Shown here one piece after another: positions 56,765 to 64,000 of a stretch of DNA of 64,000 nt (the first letter of the stretch is position 1; each line of letters starts with the position of its first letter). Both the position numbers and the translations under genes were made by a program. This stretch comes from Bacteriovoracaceae bacterium (GTDB lineage: Bacteria > Bdellovibrionota > Bacteriovoracia > Bacteriovoracales > Bacteriovoracaceae). The DNA is taken from the NCBI GenBank assembly GCA_019752535.1, contig JAIEMA010000042.1, forward strand, positions 1 to 64,000. Reading direction: 5' to 3'. The notes under the pieces are model-generated. The model was given only the letters and a program-made list of their open reading frames with translations. It searched no databases and was not told the origin of the DNA.

Positions 56765-57099
56765 CACACTGAAAACGATTCACCACATCCACAGGTGTTT
56801 TTAGCATTTGGATTTTCAAAAATAAAACCCTTACCGTTTAATCCATCCTGAAAGTCTAAAGTGATACCTTTGAGATAAATTGATGATTTTGGGTCGATAA
56901 AAACTTTCACATCATCATAAACAAGAACATTGTCTTTTTCTTTTGGAGCAGAAAATTCAATTTTATAGGATAGGCCAGAGCAACCACCGCCAATAACAGC
57001 TACTCTCAAGCCAGAATCGCTTGAAGGGTTCTCGCTAGTCTTGATTGAGCGAATTTGTTGAAGGGCTTTGTCTGTAATACTAATAAGCTGAGAATCCAT
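56764..57099 (-). CDS. A-type iron-sulfur carrier (IscA/ErpA)
   Basis: Encodes 111 residues. A-type carriers pass clusters to target enzymes. The three cluster cysteines are C40 (GGGCSGLSY), C103 and C105 (TCGCGESF). FIDPKSSIYLKGITLDFQDGLNGKGFIFENPNA is typical. The ErpA/IscA choice is not possible by eye. It is translationally coupled to the ygfZ-TPR gene and divergent from grxB. Confidence 0.93.
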   Translation of the reverse strand: MDSQLISITDKALQQIRSIKTSENPSSDSGLRVAVIGGGCSGLSYKIEFSAPKEKDNVLVYDDVKVFIDPKSSIYLKGITLDFQDGLNGKGFIFENPNAKNTCGCGESFSV

Positions 57100-57168
57100 A
57101 CTTTCCTCTCTGATTTACTTATATAGGATTCTAACAGATTCATGGCAAGTCCTGACCCTTTTTCAACC

Positions 57169-57197
57169 TTGGATTTGGCCCCTTCAGGCCTTATAAT
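57169..57197 (+). promoter_or_regulatory. Predicted grxB promoter
   Basis: TTGGAT and TATAAT are spaced by 17 bases, 31 bases before the grxB start. A perfect -10 and a four-of-six -35 make this one of the best promoters in the window. Confidence 0.7.
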
Positions 57198-57227
57198 GGG
57201 CTAAGTCCCCAAAAACTGGATTTTTAA

Positions 57228-57863
57228 GTGAAAATTGACCTCTATCATTATGTCCATTGCCCCTACTGCATAAGAGTGAGGATGGCCCTTGGCTTACTTG
57301 GCCTAGAGTATGCTTCTCATGTTTTAAGTTACGAGGATGAAGCCACCCCGACTCAATTAATAGGCAAAAAAATGCTGCCGATAATCCGCGTCGATAACAA
57401 GGTGATGAATGAAAGTTTAGATATCATCAGAGTTTTAGACGTTAATGATGTTCTGCAGTCAACTACATGGGGAAATACTGAACATTTCTTGAACGAAATA
57501 GGGGAAATCGTTCATAATCTAGTTATGCCTTATTGGATTTGGACACCAGAATTTAGCCCTAAAGCGCGAGACTATTTCGTAATGAAAAAGTCACAAAAGC
57601 GTGGACCATTTCCATTGCTTGCGAAAAGAAGACAGGAGTTTGAAGAGAAACTAAAACCCCTAATTGAAAAAGTTGAATCTCAGCTTCATCCTTTTTGGAA
57701 TTCAAGCACTCTAACAATTAGAGATATCGGTTTGGCCGCACATGTTTGGGGATTGTTTGTTCTTCCTGAATTTCAATTCTCGACAAAAATGTATAATTAC
57801 CTCATGAATGTCAAAAGTCTCACTCACTTTGATTATCATGCGGATTTTTGGAAAGAGACATGA
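57228..57863 (+). CDS. grxB: Glutaredoxin 2 family protein
   Basis: Encodes 211 residues from a GTG, near the 215 of E. coli Grx2. The active site is CPYC (C11, C14) in LYHYVHCPYCIRVRMALGLLG; GKKMLPII provides the cis-proline for glutathione binding, and the C-terminal GST-like helical domain follows. Grx2 reduces mixed disulfides with glutathione. It lies opposite iscA, a redox neighbour, and overlaps the FHA gene by four bases. Confidence 0.93.
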   Translation: MKIDLYHYVHCPYCIRVRMALGLLGLEYASHVLSYEDEATPTQLIGKKMLPIIRVDNKVMNESLDIIRVLDVNDVLQSTTWGNTEHFLNEIGEIVHNLVMPYWIWTPEFSPKARDYFVMKKSQKRGPFPLLAKRRQEFEEKLKPLIEKVESQLHPFWNSSTLTIRDIGLAAHVWGLFVLPEFQFSTKMYNYLMNVKSLTHFDYHADFWKET

Positions 57864-58663
57864 AAGTCATTTTAAAATCAAAATCACCCCAGAAAGAAGT
57901 TTTGTTTGAAGTTTCAAGCATTCATGTCTCTCTCGGTCGTGGCGATAAAGCTCATGTGCAAGTTTTGGATGAAAATTGCTCCCGCGTTCACTGTAAATTT
58001 TATGTTGAAGACAACAAATTATGGATTGAGGATGCCGCCTCAAAAAATGGAACTTATGTTAATGGTGTGAGAATCCAGCGCAGTCAGCTTTTTTTGCAAG
58101 ATAAAGTTTTAGTGGGAGATACTGAGATTTTTATTCCCTCAGAAAAAAATGCTCCGGCAATTGTTAAACTACTTGAGTTTCACGGAAACACAGAAGACAG
58201 GCAGAGAAAGGGCCTTGAGGTTGACGACCAAAATGAAATCATGACTCAGATAAGAATGAATCCCATCTCTGCGATTAAGGCCCCAAGTCTTGCGACAAAC
58301 AAATCGAAGAGACAGCTGGCCTCAAATGCCATGTTTAAAGATTCAATGAATCCCACTATCCCAAAAGAAGACGAAGATCCACGCCTTCAGCAAAAATGGC
58401 GCTTTGTGATGGCTTCACTGATTGATAATTTAGGGATTTTACTTGCGATGGGAATTGCCCCATTTGCTTTTTACGTTATGGGCTTCACGAAAACCAAAAC
58501 AGAATCAGCGGGATTTTCAGACATAAAACTTCTGACTCTTCTTGCAGGAGCTTCCCTCGTTTTAGGACTTATCTTTTGGTTGATAAATACTAAAAACTCT
58601 GGCGGAACAATTGGTGAACGTTTATCAGGTGTAGCGGACGCTATTAAAAACTCAAAGAGCTAA
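57860..58663 (+). CDS. FHA-domain membrane protein
   Basis: Encodes 267 residues from the ATG at 57860 in the ATGA overlap with grxB. The FHA domain, which binds phosphothreonine, fills residues 1-95: SLGRGDKAHVQVLDENCSRVHCKF and SKNGTYVNGVRI hold the conserved GR, SxxH and NG. A linker is followed by two membrane helices (about 185-210 and 222-246). A kinase partner is not visible. Its stop overlaps the pduO-type gene's stop. Confidence 0.88.
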   Translation: MKVILKSKSPQKEVLFEVSSIHVSLGRGDKAHVQVLDENCSRVHCKFYVEDNKLWIEDAASKNGTYVNGVRIQRSQLFLQDKVLVGDTEIFIPSEKNAPAIVKLLEFHGNTEDRQRKGLEVDDQNEIMTQIRMNPISAIKAPSLATNKSKRQLASNAMFKDSMNPTIPKEDEDPRLQQKWRFVMASLIDNLGILLAMGIAPFAFYVMGFTKTKTESAGFSDIKLLTLLAGASLVLGLIFWLINTKNSGGTIGERLSGVADAIKNSKS

Positions 58664-59235
58664 TCTTTCTTCCAGATCGTTTCCCCTCTATTCATTTTTT
58701 TGTTCACGTAACGGGCGAGTACAAAAAAATAATCTGATAAGCGATTGAGAAATTCTAGACCACAGGTCGGCAATTCTTCTTTTGTCTGCAAATGATAATC
58801 CACCAGGAGTCTTTCGACCTTGCGACTTGAAGTGCGGCAAAGATGGATGGCGGCTGCCGAAGGATGCCCGCCTGGCAATATGAAATTACTAAGTGGTTCA
58901 AGCTTATCATCAAAAAAATCTATATAGGATTCAATTTTTGTCACTTGCTCTACTTTAATTTGAGGAAGTTTCCATTCATTTCTCTTCTCTGACTCACACG
59001 CAAGGTTCGATCCTAAATCAAAGAGACGACACTGAATATCTTCTAGCTGAGCCATTTCAGTATCAAAAACTTTTAGATCTCTCATCATAGAGACGGCAAA
59101 ACCAATTCGACTATTGAGCTCATCGACTTCACCATATAAATCGATTCTTAAATCTGACTTATGAATTCGAGTTCCACTCACAAGCCCCGTCTCACCCCTA
59201 TCACCTGTTTTGGTATAAATCTTCGACTTCTTCAC
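58660..59235 (-). CDS. Cob(I)alamin adenosyltransferase, PduO/MMAB type
   Basis: Encodes 191 residues. It makes adenosylcobalamin from ATP and cob(I)alamin. The N-terminal ATP site reads YTKTGDRGETGLVSG; CRTSSRKVERLLVDYH and FLNRLSDYFFVLARYVN are the C-terminal signatures. Its ATG overlaps the icmF stop by four bases, supplying cofactor for the mutase. Confidence 0.95.
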   Translation of the reverse strand: MKKSKIYTKTGDRGETGLVSGTRIHKSDLRIDLYGEVDELNSRIGFAVSMMRDLKVFDTEMAQLEDIQCRLFDLGSNLACESEKRNEWKLPQIKVEQVTKIESYIDFFDDKLEPLSNFILPGGHPSAAAIHLCRTSSRKVERLLVDYHLQTKEELPTCGLEFLNRLSDYFFVLARYVNKKMNRGETIWKKD

Positions 59236-62200
59236 ATGTTTCTCCGGTAGCGCCCACCGACTTCATAGAGCACTTTTGTAATTTCTCCGAGACTGCAATC
59301 TCTGACTGTAGAGAGAAGTTCTTCAAATATATTGCCATTAGACAATGCCACTTCTTTTAAGCGCTTAAGCTTGGCATCAGATTTTTGAGCATGCGCCTTG
59401 TGGAAATTTTCTAGGCGTGTGATTTGTGCATTTTTCTCTTCATTACTGGCCCGAGAGAGCTCAATTGGCTTCCACTCAGCATGAACCTCAGGAAGATAGG
59501 TATTAACGCCAATTATTGGTAGCTCGCCTGAATCTTTCAGTGTCTCGTAATAAAGGGATTCTTCCTGAATTTTCCCTCTCTGATACATGCTCTCCATCGC
59601 TCCGAGTACACCGCCCTTATCTGAGATTCTTTCGAATTCAGTCAAAACAGCATCCTCCACGATGTCTGAGAGCTCATCAACGATGAAGCTTCCCTGAAGA
59701 GGATTATCTGTTTTATTGAGACCATATTCTCGATTAATGATCATCTGAATCGCCATTGCGCGCCTTACTGACTCAGTGGTCGGTGTTGTGATGGCCTCAT
59801 CATAGGCATTCGTATGAAGTGAGTTGCAGTTATCTGAAAGAGCTAAGAACGCTTGCAGTGTTGTACGAATATCATTGAAATCAATTTCCTGTGCGTGCAA
59901 AGAGCGGCCAGAAGTTTGAATGTGGTACTTAAGTTTTTGACTTTTCTCACTCGCGCCATAGCGCTCTTTCATGGCCACAGCCCAAATTTTTCGTGCCACA
60001 CGTCCAAGGACTGTGTATTCAGCATCTAGACCATTAGAGAAGAAGAAGCTGAGATTGTCGGCAAAATCATCGATCTTAAGACCACGTGAGAGATAATACT
60101 CAACGTAAGTAAAACCATTTGAAAGTGTTAGAGCGAGCTGAGTGATGGGATTCGCCCCCGCCTCGGCGATGTGATAACCAGATATTGAAACTGTGTAGTA
60201 ATTTTTTATCGCGTGCTTGCAGAAATATTCCTGAACATCACCCATCATCTTGAGTGCAAATTCTAAAGAAAAGATACAAGTGTTTTGAGCTTGATCTTCT
60301 TTGAGAATATCGGCCTGAACAGTGCCTCGAACCTGACGCATAATCTCAATGCGCTTCTGCTCATTTTCTACATCATTTCCAGTCAGAACCTGATTAATCG
60401 CCGTGTTCATAAACATGGCCAGAATGATGGGAGCAGGGCCATTGATTGTCATCGAGACGGAAGTATTGGGCTGTGTAAGGGCGAACCCCTTATAGAGCTC
60501 TTGCATATCCTCGATCGTACAAATTGATACTCCCGACTCACCAATTTTTCCATAGATGTCAGGACGAGTCGCCGGGTCCTCACCGTACAATGTCACTGAA
60601 TCAAAAGCTGTTGAAAGTCTTTTTGCATTATCGTTTTTAGATAAAAAATGAAACCGCGCATTTGTTCGACCAGGACCACCCTCCCCGGCAAACTGACGCT
60701 TAGGATCTTCATCTGCACGCTTAAATGGAAAAACTCCAGCAGCGTAAGGAAAGAAGCCTGGAAGATTTTGTGAGCGCACAAATTGGTATTTATCTGAGGC
60801 ATAGTGGAAGTGAGGAACACCCACTTTTCCAATTTGTGATTGTGACAGGCTTGTAAACTGACTTGCGACTTCGATCTTTTTTCCTCTTACCTCATAGCTG
60901 TATTTACCTGAACGGTATTGATTAGCTATATCATCAAAGACTGCGACTTCTGAGAGCGCTGAAGAAACTTCTTTTTCAACTTCTTGTAATTTGCTTTTTA
61001 TTTCTGAACTAGAAATTAATTTCGATGTCGCTTCAAGGGATTCCCATTGGCGAATCTTTGCAATGATCTCAAGTGTCTTCTCGTTATATTGACGACAAGT
61101 TTCGGCAATATCTCGAAGATAGGAAATTTTTCCAGGCGGAATCATCGCCCCTTTAATTTTAGGAACCTTCTCGCATTTCACCAGAACATCTTCTTTGGCA
61201 GATGGCATACCCAAAGCGCTAGAGAGATCCTTATAGAGTGCATTCACTCCAACGTCGTTAAACTTTGAAGCCATCGTTCCATAAATCGGAAGATCCTCAT
61301 CGGTTGGCGATCCTGGATGACCAGCAAAAAGGTTTTTATTCCTGCGGTACTGTTTTCTCACATCACGAAGTGCATCTTCAGAGCGAGGCTTTTCAAATTT
61401 GTTAAGGGCCACAAAATCAGCGACCTCAAGCATTTCAATTTTTTCAAGTTGTGTGGCGGCTCCATATTCCGGAGTCATCACATAAAGTGTTTTATCTGCG
61501 ATCTGTGTGATGGCATCGGCCGCCTGACCAATTCCCGATGTTTCAACAAGAACTAAACCAAAGTCGCGAGACTTTAAAAACTGGACGACTTTTTGAATTC
61601 CCGGCGAGAGCTCATTACCCGAGTCTCTGGTCGCGAGTGATCGAATGTAAAATTGATCAAAGGTAGCTGAACCAAGACGAATTCTGTCTCCCAGTAGAGC
61701 CCCCTGATTCTTTTTCTTTGAGGGGTCAATACTGACAAGGGCGATTTTCAATTCGGGATGCGAGCGATGAAACCTTAGAAGAAGTTCATCAATCAAGGAT
61801 GATTTTCCCGCTCCTCCAGTTCCTGTTATTCCTAAAACTGGTACCGATTTAGGTTTCACTTCGAATGGAAATTCATTTTTATCTTCAATAAAAGTTACAA
61901 CTTTTGCGATTTCAAATGAGCTTAAGGTTTTCGTTTTAAAACCATCCCATTTAATATTTTCCAATACGTCGTATTGAGCCTTGGCAATCATGTCGTCAAT
62001 GATTCCCACTAAACCAAGTTGAGTTCCCTCAGCTGGCCCATAAATACGAGTGATTCCACGCTTGTGAAGTTCCTCCGCTTCGGGAGGAGTAATGACTCCA
62101 CCACCGCCGCCAAAAATGCGAATCGCCTTTCCACCGGCTTCATCCAACAATTGTCTAACGTAAGTGAAATACTCCATATGTCCGCCCTGATAGGAACTCA

Positions 62201-62390
62201 GAGCAATGGCGTGGGCATCTTCCATTAGAGCTGCATCCACAACTTCCTTCGCTGAACGGTTGTGACCGAGATGAATGACTTCAACCCCCTTAGATTGCAG
62301 GAGACGCCGCATGATGTTGATTGAAGCATCATGGCCATCAAATAAACTCGCGGCCGTAACAAAGCGAAGGGGACGACTAAGGTTTGACAT
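59232..62390 (-). CDS. icmF: Fused isobutyryl-CoA mutase with GTPase chaperone (IcmF)
   Basis: Encodes 1052 residues in the known order of IcmF. A B12-binding domain has DGHDAS (H20 as lower ligand) and SSYQGG (about 65-70). A MeaB-like GTPase has Walker A GTGGAGKS at 190-197 and later NKFEKP. The mutase domain has PYAAGVFPFKR and QTSGRSLHAQE. IcmF interconverts isobutyryl- and butyryl-CoA with its own chaperone in one chain. It is coupled to the adenosyltransferase gene. Confidence 0.96.
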   Translation of the reverse strand: MSNLSRPLRFVTAASLFDGHDASINIMRRLLQSKGVEVIHLGHNRSAKEVVDAALMEDAHAIALSSYQGGHMEYFTYVRQLLDEAGGKAIRIFGGGGGVITPPEAEELHKRGITRIYGPAEGTQLGLVGIIDDMIAKAQYDVLENIKWDGFKTKTLSSFEIAKVVTFIEDKNEFPFEVKPKSVPVLGITGTGGAGKSSLIDELLLRFHRSHPELKIALVSIDPSKKKNQGALLGDRIRLGSATFDQFYIRSLATRDSGNELSPGIQKVVQFLKSRDFGLVLVETSGIGQAADAITQIADKTLYVMTPEYGAATQLEKIEMLEVADFVALNKFEKPRSEDALRDVRKQYRRNKNLFAGHPGSPTDEDLPIYGTMASKFNDVGVNALYKDLSSALGMPSAKEDVLVKCEKVPKIKGAMIPPGKISYLRDIAETCRQYNEKTLEIIAKIRQWESLEATSKLISSSEIKSKLQEVEKEVSSALSEVAVFDDIANQYRSGKYSYEVRGKKIEVASQFTSLSQSQIGKVGVPHFHYASDKYQFVRSQNLPGFFPYAAGVFPFKRADEDPKRQFAGEGGPGRTNARFHFLSKNDNAKRLSTAFDSVTLYGEDPATRPDIYGKIGESGVSICTIEDMQELYKGFALTQPNTSVSMTINGPAPIILAMFMNTAINQVLTGNDVENEQKRIEIMRQVRGTVQADILKEDQAQNTCIFSLEFALKMMGDVQEYFCKHAIKNYYTVSISGYHIAEAGANPITQLALTLSNGFTYVEYYLSRGLKIDDFADNLSFFFSNGLDAEYTVLGRVARKIWAVAMKERYGASEKSQKLKYHIQTSGRSLHAQEIDFNDIRTTLQAFLALSDNCNSLHTNAYDEAITTPTTESVRRAMAIQMIINREYGLNKTDNPLQGSFIVDELSDIVEDAVLTEFERISDKGGVLGAMESMYQRGKIQEESLYYETLKDSGELPIIGVNTYLPEVHAEWKPIELSRASNEEKNAQITRLENFHKAHAQKSDAKLKRLKEVALSNGNIFEELLSTVRDCSLGEITKVLYEVGGRYRRNM

Positions 62391-62441
62391 AACACACCGT
62401 AAAGACTAGGTTTTTAACAAGATTACAAGCCTGTCGATGCT

Positions 62442-62470
62442 AGCACAAAAGAATCGATTAATGCTATAAT
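62442..62470 (+). promoter_or_regulatory. Predicted ferredoxin promoter
   Basis: A perfect TATAAT at 62465-62470 lies 22 bases before the ferredoxin ATG. The -35 (AGCACA) is weak with a 17-base spacer. Confidence 0.5.
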
Positions 62471-62492
62471 GGGCATCTGTAATGAGGGTTCT

Positions 62493-62876
62493 ATGAGCGA
62501 TATTAAAATTGAAGATAAAAATCACTCGGCGCGCTTTAAACCTGTGCGTAAAGGTAAGAAGCCACCGAAGCTTCTGGCCGTCGTTCATCAAAGTGGATGC
62601 ACTGGTTGTGAAGTTTGCATTGCTGGATGTCCAGTTGATTCAATTGAATTAGTGCCAGGTCCAGATCCACTAAATCCTGGTTATCAGCAAATGGTTGAGA
62701 TTGATCTTGCTCGCTGTATCGGTTGCCAAAACTGTTCTCAGGATTGTCCTTGGGAAACGATTTCAATGTACCAACACGATGATGCTTTCATCGCTTGGGG
62801 AAATGAGACTTTGGCTTCAAAACTCTATATTGATCCGCCACCTGTAGAAGAAAAGAAAGACGAAGAAATAGCTTAA
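62493..62876 (+). CDS. Two-cluster [4Fe-4S] ferredoxin
   Basis: Encodes 127 residues from the ATG at 62493 with GAGGG upstream; an in-frame ATG eight codons earlier has no site. Two CxxCxxCxxxCP motifs, SGCTGCEVCIAGCP and ARCIGCQNCSQDCP, bind two [4Fe-4S] clusters. A basic N-terminus (RFKPVRKGKKPPK) and a Lys/Glu tail are extra. Divergent from icmF. Electron partner unknown. Confidence 0.92.
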   Translation: MSDIKIEDKNHSARFKPVRKGKKPPKLLAVVHQSGCTGCEVCIAGCPVDSIELVPGPDPLNPGYQQMVEIDLARCIGCQNCSQDCPWETISMYQHDDAFIAWGNETLASKLYIDPPPVEEKKDEEIA

Positions 62877-62877
62877 T

Positions 62878-62908
62878 AAAAGGGCCTCTTCATGAGGCCC
62901 TTTTTTTA
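62878..62908. terminator. Bidirectional terminator after ferredoxin and barrel genes
   Basis: AGGGCCTC (62881-62888) pairs with GAGGCCCT (62894-62901) around TTCAT, with A-tract on the left and TTTTTTT on the right. Confidence 0.92.
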
Positions 62909-62909
62909 T

Positions 62910-63464
62910 TTAAATTGTGAAAGGTAAGCTTAGACCTAACATGATCGAAGAGTAATCGACTGACTTCTCATTGGTTGTAGTACCTGATTTCCATTCACTA
63001 AATGAACCCGCGCGATATTCAAGATTAATATTAACAAACGGAAGACCGGTGAAACCAATTCCAGCTTTATAGCCTGATCCTTTGTTCAATTCGACATCAG
63101 TACCAGATGATTTCGTTGTCCCTGTGGCACTGAAAATATATCCCGCATAGACTCGGAGAAGAACCGGAAATTTAAAGCCAGCAAACGCGCCCCATTCACT
63201 CGTATCGACATTTTTGTCTAGAGCACTATCGTTCATATCAATACTACTTTTAAGATAATCTAGCCCAAGCTGAAGACCTAAGTTTTGATAACCAAGACGT
63301 CCACCATATGAAGCCCCCTTGCCGCCAGTATAATCAGAGCCACCCTCAAAGCTAAATTTAGTTCCAAGGTTGAATCCAACCGCTGGCTCAATCAAAAGAT
63401 CGGCTTGAGCAGCAAATGAAAATAAGAGTGTAAAAATGATTGCGAGTGAAACTTTGAGTTTCAT
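62910..63464 (-). CDS. Small outer-membrane beta-barrel protein
   Basis: Encodes 184 residues with a clear signal peptide (VSLAIIFTLLFSFAAQA). Alternating amphipathic strands (GASYGGRLGYQNLGLQLGLDYLKSS; VLLRVYAGYIFSATG; VNINLEYRAGSFSEW) and a C-terminal SIMLGLSLPFTI pattern fit an eight-strand barrel. Function unknown; OmpW/OmpA-like folds look similar. An AGAGATA-GGGGAATACT-TATCTCT hairpin lies in its leader. Confidence 0.8.
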   Translation of the reverse strand: MKLKVSLAIIFTLLFSFAAQADLLIEPAVGFNLGTKFSFEGGSDYTGGKGASYGGRLGYQNLGLQLGLDYLKSSIDMNDSALDKNVDTSEWGAFAGFKFPVLLRVYAGYIFSATGTTKSSGTDVELNKGSGYKAGIGFTGLPFVNINLEYRAGSFSEWKSGTTTNEKSVDYSSIMLGLSLPFTI

Positions 63465-63481
63465 AAGTGAGCCTCCTTGGC

Positions 63482-63505
63482 AGAGATAAGTATTCCCCTA
63501 TCTCT
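63482..63505 (-). promoter_or_regulatory. Hairpin in the barrel-gene leader
   Basis: On the leftward strand AGAGATA pairs with TATCTCT; the loop GGGGAATACT holds a GGA. It lies 17 bases before the ATG of the barrel gene and could bind CsrA or block the ribosome. Confidence 0.4.
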
Positions 63506-63533
63506 ATTTTAAGGCCCACTTAGATTTAGATCA

Positions 63534-63995
63534 TTATTTTTTTAACCGACCGACAAGCTCATCAATTGGAATCAAGATGACTTCTTGACCATTTGCGCCT
63601 GTTTTCAAAGCAATATGGCCTTCAGGCACCTCAACAACTGTTTCACTGGCAATACTTCTTCCTAAACTTCCATCTCTCGTCTGGGCAATCACTTCCCCTG
63701 GGAGGGCCAAAACTTCCCCTAATGTGCCTCTACCAAAAAGAAGAAGATCTCCCTCTTGAACAGGGTGAGCACACGCAACACAATTATAGCGATTATCCAC
63801 TACAATAGTTTTTCCAGCAGTGAGCTTAAAGGCTTGTGCGCCTTCTTTTAGTTTTGTGATTGAGAACATATTGAGATCCGTTTTAATCACAACACCAAGA
63901 ATTAAAACAGTTGTTATCGCTTGATAAAATTTTGCTTTTTGCAAAATGGAGTCTTCATATTCAATATCTCTCAATTTACTTCCATCATCTTGCAT
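63534..63995 (-). CDS. Signal-peptidase-I-like protein lacking catalytic residues
   Basis: Encodes 153 residues if the ATG at 63995, five bases from the edge, is the start; more may lie outside. One membrane helix (about 26-40) is followed by EGDLLLFGRG, GEVLALPGEVI and EVPEGHIALKTG, which parallel boxes C, D and E of signal peptidase I. The box B serine and the box D lysine (KRVVGLPG in active enzymes) are not present. It is probably a non-peptidase relative. Confidence 0.5.
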   Translation of the reverse strand: MQDDGSKLRDIEYEDSILQKAKFYQAITTVLILGVVIKTDLNMFSITKLKEGAQAFKLTAGKTIVVDNRYNCVACAHPVQEGDLLLFGRGTLGEVLALPGEVIAQTRDGSLGRSIASETVVEVPEGHIALKTGANGQEVILIPIDELVGRLKK

Positions 63996-64000
63996 CTGCT

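Overview
The window reads as a chromosomal segment of a compact, moderately AT-rich Gram-negative bacterium. It carries lipid A synthesis (lpxC), an outer-membrane assembly lipoprotein (BamD-like), P- and L-ring flagellar proteins, a TonB-like protein and a predicted outer-membrane barrel. Gene content and order (flgF-G-A-H-I-J-M-N-K-L-csrA-fliW, an IcmF-type fused mutase, a YgfZ-TPR fusion) suggest a delta-proteobacterium-like lineage such as the Bdellovibrionota. That placement is inference from recall, not from a search.

Bases 1-24874 are one leftward supercluster. In transcription order it holds tRNA-Thr(UGU), tRNA-Tyr, tRNA-Gly, tRNA-Thr(GGU), tuf, tRNA-Trp, secE, nusG, rplK, rplA, rplJ, rplL, rpoB, rpoC, rpsL, rpsG, fusA, and the S10/spc series from rpsJ to rpsE, which runs off the left edge. 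The beta, str and S10/spc operons are therefore end to end, with tuf moved to the head behind the tRNAs. A canonical terminator follows tuf, an attenuator-like hairpin sits between rplL and rpoB, and several leader hairpins lie in the rplK-rplA-rplJ region.

Bases 24875-30818 hold leftward housekeeping genes: ruvC-ruvA-ruvB, lpxC, proS and a SpoU/TrmH rRNA methyltransferase. Bases 30873-33186 hold a rightward folD-gcvT-gcvH operon closed by a strong terminator. Next come a short unknown gene, a TonB-C-terminal protein, a class A penicillin-binding protein and xseB (33388-37625).

Bases 37825-46906 are a rightward flagellar rod/ring/hook-junction locus ending in csrA and fliW, the post-transcriptional switch that commonly controls flagellar output. 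Its leaders are unusually rich in GGA triplets and small hairpins. A convergent leftward operon (46963-50810) encodes a TPR protein, a BamD-like lipoprotein, an AI-2E-family permease, a cyclic-nucleotide-binding-domain protein and a TPR/SH3-like membrane protein.

Bases 50836-64000 are more mixed. They include an AstA-family acyltransferase, tRNA-Asn, a HAD phosphatase and a notably AT-rich gene resembling the HExxH peptide-modification (alpha-ketoglutarate-type hydroxylase) family. They also include a YgfZ-TPR fusion translationally coupled to an IscA/ErpA carrier, glutaredoxin 2, an FHA membrane protein, a cobalamin adenosyltransferase coupled to the fused mutase IcmF, a two-cluster ferredoxin, a small outer-membrane barrel and a signal-peptidase-like protein that appears to lack catalytic residues. 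I saw no CRISPR array, transposase, integrase or prophage gene. No gene-free stretch exceeds 300 bases; the region between tuf and the rRNA methyltransferase (24294-24874) is filled by four tRNA genes and the tuf leader.
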